Below the pieces are notes generated by a model. It was not told the origin of the DNA. It saw only the letters and a program-made list of their open reading frames with translations, and ran no database searches. Shown here piece after piece: positions 1-8,812 of a DNA stretch of 64,000 bases (positions within the stretch are counted from its first letter, which is position 1; the number at the start of each line of letters is the position of its first letter). Source of the stretch: Pseudomonadota bacterium (GTDB taxonomy: Bacteria > Pseudomonadota > Gammaproteobacteria > Burkholderiales > Burkholderiaceae_C); the NCBI GenBank assembly GCA_023387335.1, contig JAEWIF010000049.1, positions 62,001 to 126,000 on the forward strand, read 5' to 3'. The position numbers were made by a program, and so were the translations under genes.

Positions 1-1068
1 GTCCCATTCGATGCCGCAGCCGGGGACGTCGGGCATCCGGAGACAGCCGTCCTGCAGCTCGAAGGGTTGGCGAAGGACCGGATACGCCCAGTCCTGCCAC
101 TCCAGCCAGTGAGCCGTTTCCGTCACGCGCAGCAGGTGCGCCGAGAACTCGGGATAGAGGTGGGACGACACCTCCACGCCGGCAGCGCAGGCGAGCGGCA
201 CCGACCGCAGCCAGCCCGACACGCCGCCGATGCGCATCAGGTCCGGCATGACGAGGTCGCAGGCTTCGGCCCGCAGCGCGCGCATCAGTTCGCGCGGGCC
301 GTAGAAGTTCTCGCCGATCTGCACCGGCGTCTTCAGTTCGCGCGCGAGCCTGGCGTGTCCATCGAGGTTGCCGTACGCGATGGGTTCCTCGAACCAGTAG
401 AGACCCTGCTCGTCCAGCGCATGGCAGCGATGCAGCGCGTCGCCCAGTGTCAGTCCCTGGTTGAAATCGACCATCAGCTTCACGTCGGGACCCACGGCCT
501 CCCGCACCGAGCGGATCGCGAGGAGGTCGTCGTCCAGGCGCTCGCGGCCCAGCCGCAGCTTGAGGCCTCCGCTTGCTCCTTCCGCCACCAGCTCGCCGGC
601 TTGCGCTCCCAGTTCCCGAGGCGGCGTTCCGAGCCAGAGGCCGTTGCTGTTGTAGGCGGGGACAGGGCCGGCGCCGCCGCCGAGCAGGCGGGCCAGCGGC
701 AGGCCCGCCGCCTGCGCGACCGCGTCCCACGCGGCCATGTCGAGGCCGGCGACGGCGATCATCGCGACGCCTTCGTAGCCGACCAGTTGCAGGGCCCGCC
801 GGTTCTCCTGGAAGTCGGAGAGCGGTTGCAGCGGCGACCCGGCGCGCAGCGCCGCCAGGTCCTCGATGGCCGGCTTCACGTAACGCGCGGCGCCGTCCAG
901 ATAGGGTTCCAGGTAGCTGCGACCGGTGACGCCTTCGCGCGTGTGGAGGTCGATGAGGATGAGCGGCCAGGTATCGAAGGTGCCGACCCTGGAAACGACC
1001 GGGCGCCGCAAGGGGACGCGGACGGCCCGGGTGTCGACGCTGCGCCAGGTGAGGGGCTCGATCGCCAT
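1..1068 (-). CDS. Mandelate racemase-like enolase-superfamily enzyme (3' end cut by window)
   Basis: The first 356 residues run off the left edge; only a short C-terminal tail should be missing. The chain resembles Pseudomonas mandelate racemase from end to end: N-terminal capping domain (about 1-130), then the TIM barrel. Metal ligands sit in VDFNQ (Asp about 201), WFEEP and IGEN. The His-Asp dyad is present as SSHLYPE and the Asp of MPDLMRIGG, followed by AHWLE. The Lys-x-Lys pair that supplies the other base reads K170-L-R172, so the second Lys is Arg. Enzymes of this family abstract a proton alpha to a carboxylate, giving racemisation or dehydration. An ATG at 1068 with an upstream GGAGAG sets the start. 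The family is secure. The substrate is unknown, and a true racemase is doubtful because of the Arg. Confidence 0.9.
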   Translation of the reverse strand, partial: MAIEPLTWRSVDTRAVRVPLRRPVVSRVGTFDTWPLILIDLHTREGVTGRSYLEPYLDGAARYVKPAIEDLAALRAGSPLQPLSDFQENRRALQLVGYEGVAMIAVAGLDMAAWDAVAQAAGLPLARLLGGGAGPVPAYNSNGLWLGTPPRELGAQAGELVAEGASGGLKLRLGRERLDDDLLAIRSVREAVGPDVKLMVDFNQGLTLGDALHRCHALDEQGLYWFEEPIAYGNLDGHARLARELKTPVQIGENFYGPRELMRALRAEACDLVMPDLMRIGGVSGWLRSVPLACAAGVEVSSHLYPEFSAHLLRVTETAHWLEWQDWAYPVLRQPFELQDGCLRMPDVPGCGIEWD

Positions 1069-1162
1069 GGGGCTCTCCTTCGGTGGCGCAAGCAATATAG
1101 GCGGACCCGACCCGAATACAAGCCGGGTGCGGAAGGGCTGCGCTTGCCGTAGATTGCGAGCC

Positions 1163-2152
1163 ATGGCTTCCGCCGTGCTCCTGCCCATGGTCGCGCTCGT
1201 CACCGCCACTCTGTTCGCCGCGCAACCGGCACGCGCGGAGCCGCCGAGCCTTTCGCTGCCCATCGACTGCCGCCTCGGCGTCGACTGCGAGATCCAGAAC
1301 CACGTGGACCACGACCCCGGCCCGGGCGCCCGCGACCACCAGTGCGGCTCGAGGACCTACGAGGGCCACACCGGCGTCGACTTCCGCCTGCCGGACCTCG
1401 TCCGCCAACGGCAAGGCGTGGCCGTGCGGGCCGCGGCGGACGGGCGCGTGCTGCGCGTGCGCGACGGGGTCTCCGACGTCTCCGTCCGCTCCACCGGGAC
1501 CGATGCGGTGCAGGGGCTCGAATGCGGCAACGGCGTGGTGATCGGGCATCCCGACGGTTTCGAGACGCGCTACTGCCACCTGGCGAAGGGCAGCGTCGCG
1601 GTGCGTCCCGGCGACGAGGTGAAGGCCGGCCACGCGCTCGGCCGGGTGGGACTCTCCGGCCGCACCGAGTACCCGCACCTGCACTTCTCGGTGCACAGGG
1701 GTCCCTCGGTCATCGATCCTTTCGCTTACGGCGCGCCGCCGGGCGCCTGCGGGGCCGGCCGCAGCCTGTGGCGTCCGGAGCTGAGCGAACGGCTCGCCTA
1801 CAAGGCGCGCGCGGTGCTGAACGCCGGCTTCGCCGCGCGGCCGCTGAACATGGCGGCCATCGAGGAAAGGCCCGAGGCGCCGACCACGGAGGCCGCGGCG
1901 CTGCTCGCCTACGCCAGGGGCATCGGCCTGAAGGCCGGCGACGTGCAGGTCCTCACTCTGAAATCACCGGACGGCGCGGTCCTGGCCATCAACACCGCCG
2001 AACCGCTGTCGCGCGACCAGGCGCAGAACCTGATCTTCGCCGGCTTGCGCCGTCCCCCGGAGGGTTGGCGCAGGGGCCGCTACGTCGGCGAGTACGTGGT
2101 GCGCAACGGCGGCCGCGTGGTGCTGAGCCGCAGCTTCGAGCTCGCTCTCTGA
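1163..2152 (+). CDS. Secreted M23 (LytM-type) metallopeptidase
   Basis: This 329-residue protein has an N-terminal signal peptide ending near the ARA-E junction (about residue 25), so it should act in the periplasm. The zinc-peptidase signature is present: HTGVD (His about 69, Asp about 73) and HLHF (about 172-175), spaced as in M23 endopeptidases that cut peptidoglycan cross-links. RYCHLAKG between them is also typical. Six or more Cys residues in the exported part suggest disulfides. The C-terminal 120 residues resemble no domain I can name. An earlier in-frame start exists, but the ATG at 1163 gives a clean signal peptide. It lies alone between two minus-strand genes, convergent with the TRAP operon 8 bp away. 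Confidence 0.85.
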   Translation: MASAVLLPMVALVTATLFAAQPARAEPPSLSLPIDCRLGVDCEIQNHVDHDPGPGARDHQCGSRTYEGHTGVDFRLPDLVRQRQGVAVRAAADGRVLRVRDGVSDVSVRSTGTDAVQGLECGNGVVIGHPDGFETRYCHLAKGSVAVRPGDEVKAGHALGRVGLSGRTEYPHLHFSVHRGPSVIDPFAYGAPPGACGAGRSLWRPELSERLAYKARAVLNAGFAARPLNMAAIEERPEAPTTEAAALLAYARGIGLKAGDVQVLTLKSPDGAVLAINTAEPLSRDQAQNLIFAGLRRPPEGWRRGRYVGEYVVRNGGRVVLSRSFELAL

Positions 2153-2160
2153 GTGCCGGC

Positions 2161-3480
2161 TCAGCCCAGCAGCGCGGGCAACCAGGTCGCGATCGACGGC
2201 AGCCAGAACACCGCCGCCAGCAGCAGCAGGCTCATCACGACGTAAGGCACGACGGCGCGGAAGATGTGCGCCATCGTCACCGCCGGCGGCGCCACGCCGC
2301 GCATCGTCATCAGCAGCAGTCCGTGGGGCGGCAGCAGCAGCCCGAGCTGCATGCAGATCAGGAACATGATGCCGAACCACACCGGATCGATGCCCAGCTG
2401 CTGCACGATCGGCATGAAGATCGGCAGCGTGATCATCATCATGCTCACCTGGTCCACGAAGACGCCGAGGAAGATCAGCATCAGCATCATCCCCGCGATG
2501 ACCGCGCCGGTGGACCAGCCCTGGCCCGTGACCAGCTGCACCAGCCCGTTGCTCGCGCCGGAGAACGACAGGATCTGCGCGAACGTCGTCGCGCCCAGGA
2601 TGATGAACAGGATCATCCCGGAGATGCCCGCCGTGCCCTTGAGCGCCTTGAGCAGCGCATCGAACGTCAGCGCGCGGTAGGCGATGGCCAGCACCAGCGT
2701 CGCGAAGGCGCCCAGGGCCGCGCATTCGGTCGGGGTCGCCCAGCCCCAGGCGAGCGCGCCCACCACGACGCCGAAGATCGACAGCGTGGGCAGCACGTAC
2801 GCGAAGAAGGGCTTCCAGCGTTCCCAGCCCGTATGGAACGGATCGTTCTCCGTGCTGGGCGCCAGCGAGGGCGTGAACCGGACCCGCAGCAGGATCCAGA
2901 GCACGAAGGCGATGGACAGGATCACGCCCGGCAGCACGCCGCCGATCAGCAGCTTGGAGATCGAGATGCCGGACAGCGAGCCGAGCAGCACGGTCAACGC
3001 CGAGGGCGGGATCAGCATGTCCACCGCGCCGATGGCCATGATCGGCCCGGTGGCCAGTTGCGGGTGGTAGCCGCGCGAAAGCATCACGGGCAGCAGCAGC
3101 GAGCCCAGCATCGCGGTGGTGGCGATGGTGGAGCCGGAGATCGCGGAGAACACGGTGCCGGCCACGACGGCCACGATGGCCAGCCGGCCCGGCAACCGCC
3201 GGATCAGGCGCTCGATGCCTTCGATCACCTTCAGCGCGAGCCCGGTGTGGAACAGCACCTCGCCCATGAGCACGAACAGCGGGATCGGCGTGAGCGAGAA
3301 CGCGGTGACCGAGCCCACGCTGCTGCGCGCCAGTTGCGAGAGGCCGATCTCGCCGCCCATGTAGAGCCACGCGCCGACGATGTTCACCGTGATGAAGGTC
3401 AGCGCCACCGGCATGCCGATGAACAGCAGCAGCGTGGAGCCGCCCAGCATCAGCCAGGCCGCGATCACCCAGTCCTGCAT
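2161..3480 (-). CDS. dctM: TRAP transporter large permease (DctM)
   Basis: This 439-residue polytopic membrane protein has about 12 hydrophobic segments. It carries the DctM hallmarks: an N-terminal LLFIGMPVAL-like segment, a SGSTIATTAMLG loop, a long periplasmic/cytoplasmic middle segment and PHGLLLMTMRGVAP near the end. It forms the Na+-coupled channel of a TRAP uptake system with the small permease just upstream and the DctP receptor. The ATG at 3480 is the likely start; a TTG at 3486 in the same frame is possible. It is the last gene of the minus-strand dctPQM unit and lies downstream of iorAB. Confidence 0.93.
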   Translation of the reverse strand: MQDWVIAAWLMLGGSTLLLFIGMPVALTFITVNIVGAWLYMGGEIGLSQLARSSVGSVTAFSLTPIPLFVLMGEVLFHTGLALKVIEGIERLIRRLPGRLAIVAVVAGTVFSAISGSTIATTAMLGSLLLPVMLSRGYHPQLATGPIMAIGAVDMLIPPSALTVLLGSLSGISISKLLIGGVLPGVILSIAFVLWILLRVRFTPSLAPSTENDPFHTGWERWKPFFAYVLPTLSIFGVVVGALAWGWATPTECAALGAFATLVLAIAYRALTFDALLKALKGTAGISGMILFIILGATTFAQILSFSGASNGLVQLVTGQGWSTGAVIAGMMLMLIFLGVFVDQVSMMMITLPIFMPIVQQLGIDPVWFGIMFLICMQLGLLLPPHGLLLMTMRGVAPPAVTMAHIFRAVVPYVVMSLLLLAAVFWLPSIATWLPALLG

Positions 3481-3493
3481 CGTCAATCGCCTT

Positions 3494-4024
3494 TCATGCG
3501 GCGCTCACCGCGTCCTGCCGGGGCGCGCGTTCGCCCTCGTGCAACCGCTTCATGCGGAAAACCATCTCGACCGACAGCAGAACGAACATCGCCGGCAGCG
3601 GGGCCAGCGACCACCACTCGGGCGTCACCAGCGTCTTGATGTTCAGCGCGCCCGAGCTCCAGCTGGCCCAGGTGGCCTTGGCGCCGTACCAGGCCATGAA
3701 CAGGCAGCAGGCCAGGCCCAGCGTGTCGGCCACCCACTCGAGGTACCACGCCAGCCGGGGCGGCAGCGCGGTGAGGAGGATGTCCACCCGGATGTGCTGG
3801 CCCTGGCGCAGCAACCACGGCGCCACCAGCACCGTGGTGAGGTAGAGCATCAGCTCGGAGACCTCGTTGCTCCAGTCGATCCCGCGCGGCAGCCCTGGCA
3901 GGGCGAGGTTGCGCAGCGCGACGTCGGCCACGATGACCAGCATCATGGCGAACATCACGGCGCAGCCGCCCAGGGCCAGGGCCGCGAGCAGGCGGCCGTA
4001 GGCCTGCGAGACGCGCGACGTCAC
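3494..4024 (-). CDS. dctQ: TRAP transporter small permease (DctQ)
   Basis: A 176-residue membrane protein with four predicted transmembrane segments and the DctQ signature around NEVSELMLYLTTVLVAPWLLRQGQHIRVD. It bridges the large permease and the periplasmic receptor. The GTG start at 4024 overlaps the TGA of the dctP gene by four bases (GTGA), which indicates translational coupling. The ORF stays open much further upstream, but that extension is the shadow of dctP. The gap to dctM is about 13 bp. Confidence 0.9.
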   Translation of the reverse strand: MTSRVSQAYGRLLAALALGGCAVMFAMMLVIVADVALRNLALPGLPRGIDWSNEVSELMLYLTTVLVAPWLLRQGQHIRVDILLTALPPRLAWYLEWVADTLGLACCLFMAWYGAKATWASWSSGALNIKTLVTPEWWSLAPLPAMFVLLSVEMVFRMKRLHEGERAPRQDAVSAA

Positions 4025-4998
4025 TTGGCGGCGGGCGCGAACAGCTTCTTGAAGCGGCCCGCGATCTCCGGGCTCTGCTTCTCGGCGCTGGCCCAGCCGA
4101 CCTGGTAGGCCTTGTCGACGAAGGTCTTGGCCGTGGCCGCGTCGAACTTGATGGTCTCGATGCCGGCCTTCTGCTGGCGCGCGACCTCGTCGGCCGTGTA
4201 CCTGGTCCAGAAGGTGTTCTCGGCCTCCAGCGCCAGCAGTTGCTTCTGCAGGTAGTCGCGCTGCGGTTGCGAGAGCTTGCGGTAGGCCGGCAGGTTCATG
4301 ATGAGCGAGACCTCGGCGTCGTAGAAGCCGGGGTCGACGCGGAACTTGGTCTTCTCCTGCCAGTTCAGGTCGAAGATGCCGCCGATCGGCCAGCCGTAGC
4401 CGTCGACCACGCCGCGCTCGAGAGCGGTGTAGACCTCGCCCGGCGCGGTGGTGACGACGTTGGCGCCCAGCGACTGGAAGAAGTCGCGGTACACCGGCGT
4501 GATGCGGATCTTCAGGCCGCCGAGCTCGGGCTTGTCGATCTTCTTGTTCAGGTACAGGTGGAACGGCTGGTTCTCGACCATCCGCGCCAGGTACTGCATG
4601 TTGCCCTTCTCGTTCCACACCTTGTTGATGGCATCGAACGCGCCGTTCTTGCGCTGCTCGGCGACGGGCACCTGGGTGAGCTTGAGGAAGTCGGCCTCGG
4701 GCATCACGTTCGTGTAGAACGCGCCGGTGCTCAGGGCGATGTCCACCACGCCGGTCTTGACGGCGTTGCCCACCTCGAACGGAGGCATGGCCTTGGGGCC
4801 GCCGATGAAGTTGATCTGCAGCACGCCCTTGCCCTCGGCGTTGAACTTCTGGATCCAGGGCTGCAGCCGCTGCACGTAGATGCCGTTCTCGGCGAAGGCG
4901 CTGACCAGCCGCAGCGTGGTCTCCTGCGCGGCGGCGCCCGCCGCGAACCCCATGGCCATCAGCAGCGCGCTGGCCTGGCAAATCAATCGACGCTTCAT
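4021..4998 (-). CDS. dctP: TRAP transporter periplasmic receptor (DctP)
   Basis: A 325-residue protein with a cleavable signal peptide (cleavage after AGAAAQ, about residue 25) and the DctP fold. The region NKKIDKPELGGLKIRI contains the Arg that in characterised TRAP receptors salt-bridges the substrate carboxylate. The ligand is therefore probably an organic acid. It lies 57 bp downstream of iorB on the same strand with no visible terminator between them. An aryl-pyruvate or related acid handled by IorAB is a reasonable inferred ligand, but nothing in the sequence fixes it. Confidence 0.9.
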   Translation of the reverse strand: MKRRLICQASALLMAMGFAAGAAAQETTLRLVSAFAENGIYVQRLQPWIQKFNAEGKGVLQINFIGGPKAMPPFEVGNAVKTGVVDIALSTGAFYTNVMPEADFLKLTQVPVAEQRKNGAFDAINKVWNEKGNMQYLARMVENQPFHLYLNKKIDKPELGGLKIRITPVYRDFFQSLGANVVTTAPGEVYTALERGVVDGYGWPIGGIFDLNWQEKTKFRVDPGFYDAEVSLIMNLPAYRKLSQPQRDYLQKQLLALEAENTFWTRYTADEVARQQKAGIETIKFDAATAKTFVDKAYQVGWASAEKQSPEIAGRFKKLFAPAAK

Positions 4999-5055
4999 CG
5001 CCTTGTCTCCTTGTAGTGGTGGCTGAACATATCGGGTGCGTGGTGCAGGGTCAAT

Positions 5056-6519
5056 TCAGGCGGACGCGAGCATGCGCTCCAGCGCCTGGCCGCTGTCGTC
5101 GGACAGCGCCGCCGCCGCGAGCTGGCCCAGGCGGCCCGCGCCGCCCGGCTGCCGTTCGAGCCGGGGCAGCGCGCCCATCAGCTTCTGGAAATTGCTCCAG
5201 CCGCGCGCATGCGTGTCGCCGTAGCCCTTGACCAGGCGCTGGGCCTTGGCGACCTCGAGGGCGAGCGCCGGGTCGCGATTTGCGAGCCGCTCGACCTGCG
5301 CCAGCCAGGCGTCGATGCGCTCGTGCTCGACCGAGAACCGCAGCGAGCCGCGCCGCCACCGGCGCATCGATGCGATCGTGTACAGCTGAAGGAATCCGCC
5401 CACCGAACTGGTGCGGATGACGCGCCCCTTGCGCGTGAACGGGCCGAGCACGCCGCGCCCCACGCGGCTGCGCAGCAGCCAGCGGCCCAGGCCCGCCGGC
5501 AGGATGTCGGCGATCTCCTCGATGCGCGGATGCATGAACTCGTTGATGTCCAGCAGCTGGGCGGGACGCAGGCGCACTTCCTCGCCCACGCGCGCGAATC
5601 GGGTGCGGCGGGTCTTGAGGTCGGCGACGCGGATCGCGTCCTCGTACGTCATCCACAGCGCGAGGTGGCGCGCGGTCTCCAGCAGCACTTCGCCCGCGCC
5701 GCGCAGGGGCACGAGCCGGTCGAGGTACTCGGTGGCGTAGGCCTCGTCCTGGTAGTCGGCCAGGCGCAGCACGCCATGCCGGAGCGTCTCGCGCGCGTCG
5801 AGCGGGAACTGGTCGGCGATGCGCGGCTCCAGGAAGGCCAGGCGGCGACCGAGCCGCGGACCCGCCGGCTCGACGGCGACGGATTCCTTGCTTCCTTGCG
5901 CCGCGTCGAAGCCGGAGGCGAACGCCCGCAGGCTGCCTTCCACGCCGACGCCGCCGCGGCGGATCGCCTCTTCGAACTGCTGGCGCGAGAAGGGCAGGGC
6001 GCCCGACGCCGCGAGGGCGCCGAACAGCACGGCCGAGATCGGCGCGCCGGAACGCTCCGCCAGTTCGGAGAAGTCCGTGCAGACCAGGCGCGCCGCGGCG
6101 GCCTTCGCGCCTTCGAGCAGCTTGTCGGCGTCCACGCGGCCGTCGCCCATCGCGGTGCGCTCGGTCATCGAGTACACGCGGTGGGTGGAGGCGATGAAGG
6201 TGGTGCGCTCGGGCGTGACCAGGCCGCGCTGCAGCGCGCGACCCGCTTCCATGAGTTCGGACGCGATGACCACGTCGAGCTCGCCCGGCACGGGCGCGAG
6301 CGCCAGCACGGGCTGCGCGCCGACCGGCACTTCGGCTGCCGGGAACAGCTCCAGGTAGTAGATGGTCGCCCCCGTGCGCTGGGCCACGCCCGGCACCGAG
6401 GTGGCCTGGGCGAGGAAGCCGTTGTGCTCGGCCAGGTCCACCAGCCAGTCGGACAGCACGCCGCCGCCTTCGCCGCCCATGGCCAGCAGGGCGACCGTGA
6501 TCGCGCGTGGCTTGTTCAT
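5056..6519 (-). CDS. iorB: Indolepyruvate:ferredoxin oxidoreductase, beta subunit (long IorB form)
   Basis: This 487-residue subunit pairs with the alpha subunit upstream to oxidise aryl-pyruvates to aryl-acyl-CoA, passing electrons to ferredoxin. Residues 1-190 form the pyruvate-oxidoreductase gamma-type domain, starting MNKPRAITVALLAMGGEGGG and continuing through VPGVAQRTGATIYY. A long C-terminal extension of about 290 residues (DUF6537-like) is typical of the proteobacterial form and absent from archaeal IorB, which has about 200 residues. The ATG overlaps the iorA stop as ATGA. Aromatic amino acid or phenylacetate-type catabolism is the expected pathway. Confidence 0.9.
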   Translation of the reverse strand: MNKPRAITVALLAMGGEGGGVLSDWLVDLAEHNGFLAQATSVPGVAQRTGATIYYLELFPAAEVPVGAQPVLALAPVPGELDVVIASELMEAGRALQRGLVTPERTTFIASTHRVYSMTERTAMGDGRVDADKLLEGAKAAAARLVCTDFSELAERSGAPISAVLFGALAASGALPFSRQQFEEAIRRGGVGVEGSLRAFASGFDAAQGSKESVAVEPAGPRLGRRLAFLEPRIADQFPLDARETLRHGVLRLADYQDEAYATEYLDRLVPLRGAGEVLLETARHLALWMTYEDAIRVADLKTRRTRFARVGEEVRLRPAQLLDINEFMHPRIEEIADILPAGLGRWLLRSRVGRGVLGPFTRKGRVIRTSSVGGFLQLYTIASMRRWRRGSLRFSVEHERIDAWLAQVERLANRDPALALEVAKAQRLVKGYGDTHARGWSNFQKLMGALPRLERQPGGAGRLGQLAAAALSDDSGQALERMLASA

Positions 6520-8696
6520 GCGGCGAGGCCCTCCAGCCGGCGGTCGATGCGGGCCTGGAACCAGCCGATGACCGCGGACGCGACGCGTTGCCGCAGCCGG
6601 TCCCATCGCGTCGGGTTGTTCACGATCTCGGCCCGGTAGAACGAAGGGCAGAGCACGGCCGCATGCGCGGCCTCGCCGCACAGGCCGCAGCCCACGCAGC
6701 TGTCCACCACGGTGGCGACCGGGTCGCGGCGCAGCGGATCCGGGTTCGGCTTGATCGTCAGCGAGGGGCAGCCCGAAAGGCGGATGCAGGAATGGTCGCC
6801 GGTGCAGGTGTCGGGATCGACGCCGAAGCGCTCGCGCACCACGCGCCGGCCTTCGCTGATCGCCTTGCGCGTGAGCGGCTTCACCCGGCGCTGCTTGTTC
6901 AGCATGCATTCGCTGGACGCGACGATCACCTTCGGGCCCTTCACGGGCGTGGTCAGCGCCTCGCGCAGCGCGTCGCGCATCCGCTCCAGGCTGTAGGTGT
7001 GGTCCACCGTCCGCACCCACTTCACGCCGACGCCGCGCACGGCCTGCTCGATCGGGTGGTTGGTCGCGCGGATCGCGTTGGGTGCCTTGGACGACAGCAC
7101 GTCCTGGCCGCCGGTGGCCGCCGAATAGCCGTTGTCGACCACCAGCAGCACGTTGTCGGACTGGTTGAACACCGCGTTGCCGACGCCGCTGGTGAGGCCG
7201 TTGTGCCAGAAGCCGCCGTCGCCCATGATGGCCAGCGTCCGCTTGCCGGTCTCGGGCGTGTTGAACGCCGACGCGCCGGCCCAGCCGAGGCCGTAGCCCA
7301 TCGTCGTCGCGCCGATGTTGAACGGCGGCAGGATGGAGAACAGGTGGCAGCCGATGTCGGCGCTGACGTGGTGCTGCCCCAGCTCGCGCTCCACCAGCTT
7401 GATCGCCGTGAAGATCGGCCGTTCGGGGCAGCCGGTGCAGAACGAAGGCGGACGCCCGTGCACCTGCGTCGTGGCGTCGCGGATCGCGATCGCCTTCGGA
7501 TTGCCTTCGAGCGTTGCCAGCGGTTGGGGCAGGGCCGCGGCCGGCAAGGCCTGGCCGTCCAGCAGATGCGCCGCGTACTTCCGAACGAAGGCCGCGATGC
7601 CCTTCACCAGCACGCCGCCGGTGTACTCGCCCGCCATCGGCAGCACGTCCTTGCCGTGCACCCGGGTCTGCACGTCGGCCTTGCGCAGGATGGCGTGCAC
7701 CGCCTGCTCGATGAAATCGGGCTGGCCTTCCTCGACGATGAGGATGGCGCGCTTGCCGGCGCAGAACCGCGTGAACTCCTCGTCCACCAGCGGGTAGGTC
7801 ACGTTCAGCACGTACAGCGGCACCTTCGACTGGCCGAACGGGTCGGCCAGTCCGAGCAGCTCCAGCGCGCGCAGCACGCCGTTGTACAGGCCGCCCTGCA
7901 TCACGATGCCGAAGCCCTGTGCTTCCTCCGCGAAGAACTCGTTGAGCCCGCGCTCGCGGATGAAACGCACCGCGGCCGGCCAGCGCTGCGCGACCTTTTC
8001 CTGCTCGTGCAGGTAGGTCGCCGGCGGCAGGGCGATGCGCTCGGTGTCGCGCCGCGGCTGCTCGATAGCGTCCTTCAGCGAGAAGGCGGAGCGGCGGTTG
8101 TCCTTGGCATCGAAGCGGCCGTGCACGTGGCAGGCGCGGATGCGCAGTTCCAGCATCACCGGGGTGCGGCTGGCCTCGGACAGCTCGAAGCCCTGTTCCA
8201 CCGCTTCAACGATGCTGGGCAGGTTGGGCCGCGGATCCATCAGCCAGATCTGCGACTTCATCGCGAAGGCGTGCGAGCGCTCCTGCATGATGCTGGAGCC
8301 CTCGCCGTAGTCCTCGCCCACGATGATCAGCGCGCCGCCGGTGACGCCGCCCGAGGCCAGGTTGGCCAGCGCGTCGGAGGCCACGTTGGTGCCGACCGTG
8401 GACTTGAAGGTCACCGCGCCGCGCAGCGGGTAGTTGACCGAGGCCGCCAGCGTCGCCGCGGCGGTCGCCTCGCTGGCGCTGTGCTCGAAGCGGATGCCCA
8501 GCTCGCGCAGGATGTCGTTGGCGTCCGTGAGGACGTCCATCAGGTGCGAGATCGGCGCGCCCTGGTAACCGGCGACGTAGGAGACGCCGGACTGCAGCAG
8601 CGCCTTGGTGACGGCCAGGATGCCCTCGCCATGGAACTCCTGGCCGGCGCCCAGGCGCAGCTTCTGCACTTCGGTGGCAAAGGAACGTTCGGCCAT
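6516..8696 (-). CDS. iorA: Indolepyruvate:ferredoxin oxidoreductase, alpha subunit
   Basis: A 726-residue ThDP and Fe-S enzyme. Residues 20-200 form the pyrimidine-binding domain (GYQGAPISH, FEHSASEATAAATLAAS). Residues about 400-590 form the ThDP domain with GDGGFWHNG and a downstream NGYSAATGG. The C-terminus carries the ferredoxin part: CVGCGLC followed by a Cys-Pro about eight residues later, and an upstream CTGDHSCIRLSGCPS that is not the textbook CxxCxxC spacing. It is the first gene of iorA-iorB-dctPQM and is divergent from a LysR regulator 116 bp away, which is the obvious candidate controller. Confidence 0.92.
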   Translation of the reverse strand: MAERSFATEVQKLRLGAGQEFHGEGILAVTKALLQSGVSYVAGYQGAPISHLMDVLTDANDILRELGIRFEHSASEATAAATLAASVNYPLRGAVTFKSTVGTNVASDALANLASGGVTGGALIIVGEDYGEGSSIMQERSHAFAMKSQIWLMDPRPNLPSIVEAVEQGFELSEASRTPVMLELRIRACHVHGRFDAKDNRRSAFSLKDAIEQPRRDTERIALPPATYLHEQEKVAQRWPAAVRFIRERGLNEFFAEEAQGFGIVMQGGLYNGVLRALELLGLADPFGQSKVPLYVLNVTYPLVDEEFTRFCAGKRAILIVEEGQPDFIEQAVHAILRKADVQTRVHGKDVLPMAGEYTGGVLVKGIAAFVRKYAAHLLDGQALPAAALPQPLATLEGNPKAIAIRDATTQVHGRPPSFCTGCPERPIFTAIKLVERELGQHHVSADIGCHLFSILPPFNIGATTMGYGLGWAGASAFNTPETGKRTLAIMGDGGFWHNGLTSGVGNAVFNQSDNVLLVVDNGYSAATGGQDVLSSKAPNAIRATNHPIEQAVRGVGVKWVRTVDHTYSLERMRDALREALTTPVKGPKVIVASSECMLNKQRRVKPLTRKAISEGRRVVRERFGVDPDTCTGDHSCIRLSGCPSLTIKPNPDPLRRDPVATVVDSCVGCGLCGEAAHAAVLCPSFYRAEIVNNPTRWDRLRQRVASAVIGWFQARIDRRLEGLAA

Positions 8697-8812
8697 CTGT
8701 CGTCAGTGAAAACAGTGCAATCTAAGCAGCGCCGTCGCATTTGGCGAATGGATTGTGTGGATGGGGTACATTCACCGCGTCCATGATCAGGGGGAACCCT
8801 GAGTACCTCGGG

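Noticed and set aside
8697..8812. LTTR operator in the iorA/lysR divergent region
   Set aside because: Only weak five-base symmetry (CAATC and GATTG about 28 bp apart) was found; not enough to report as a site.
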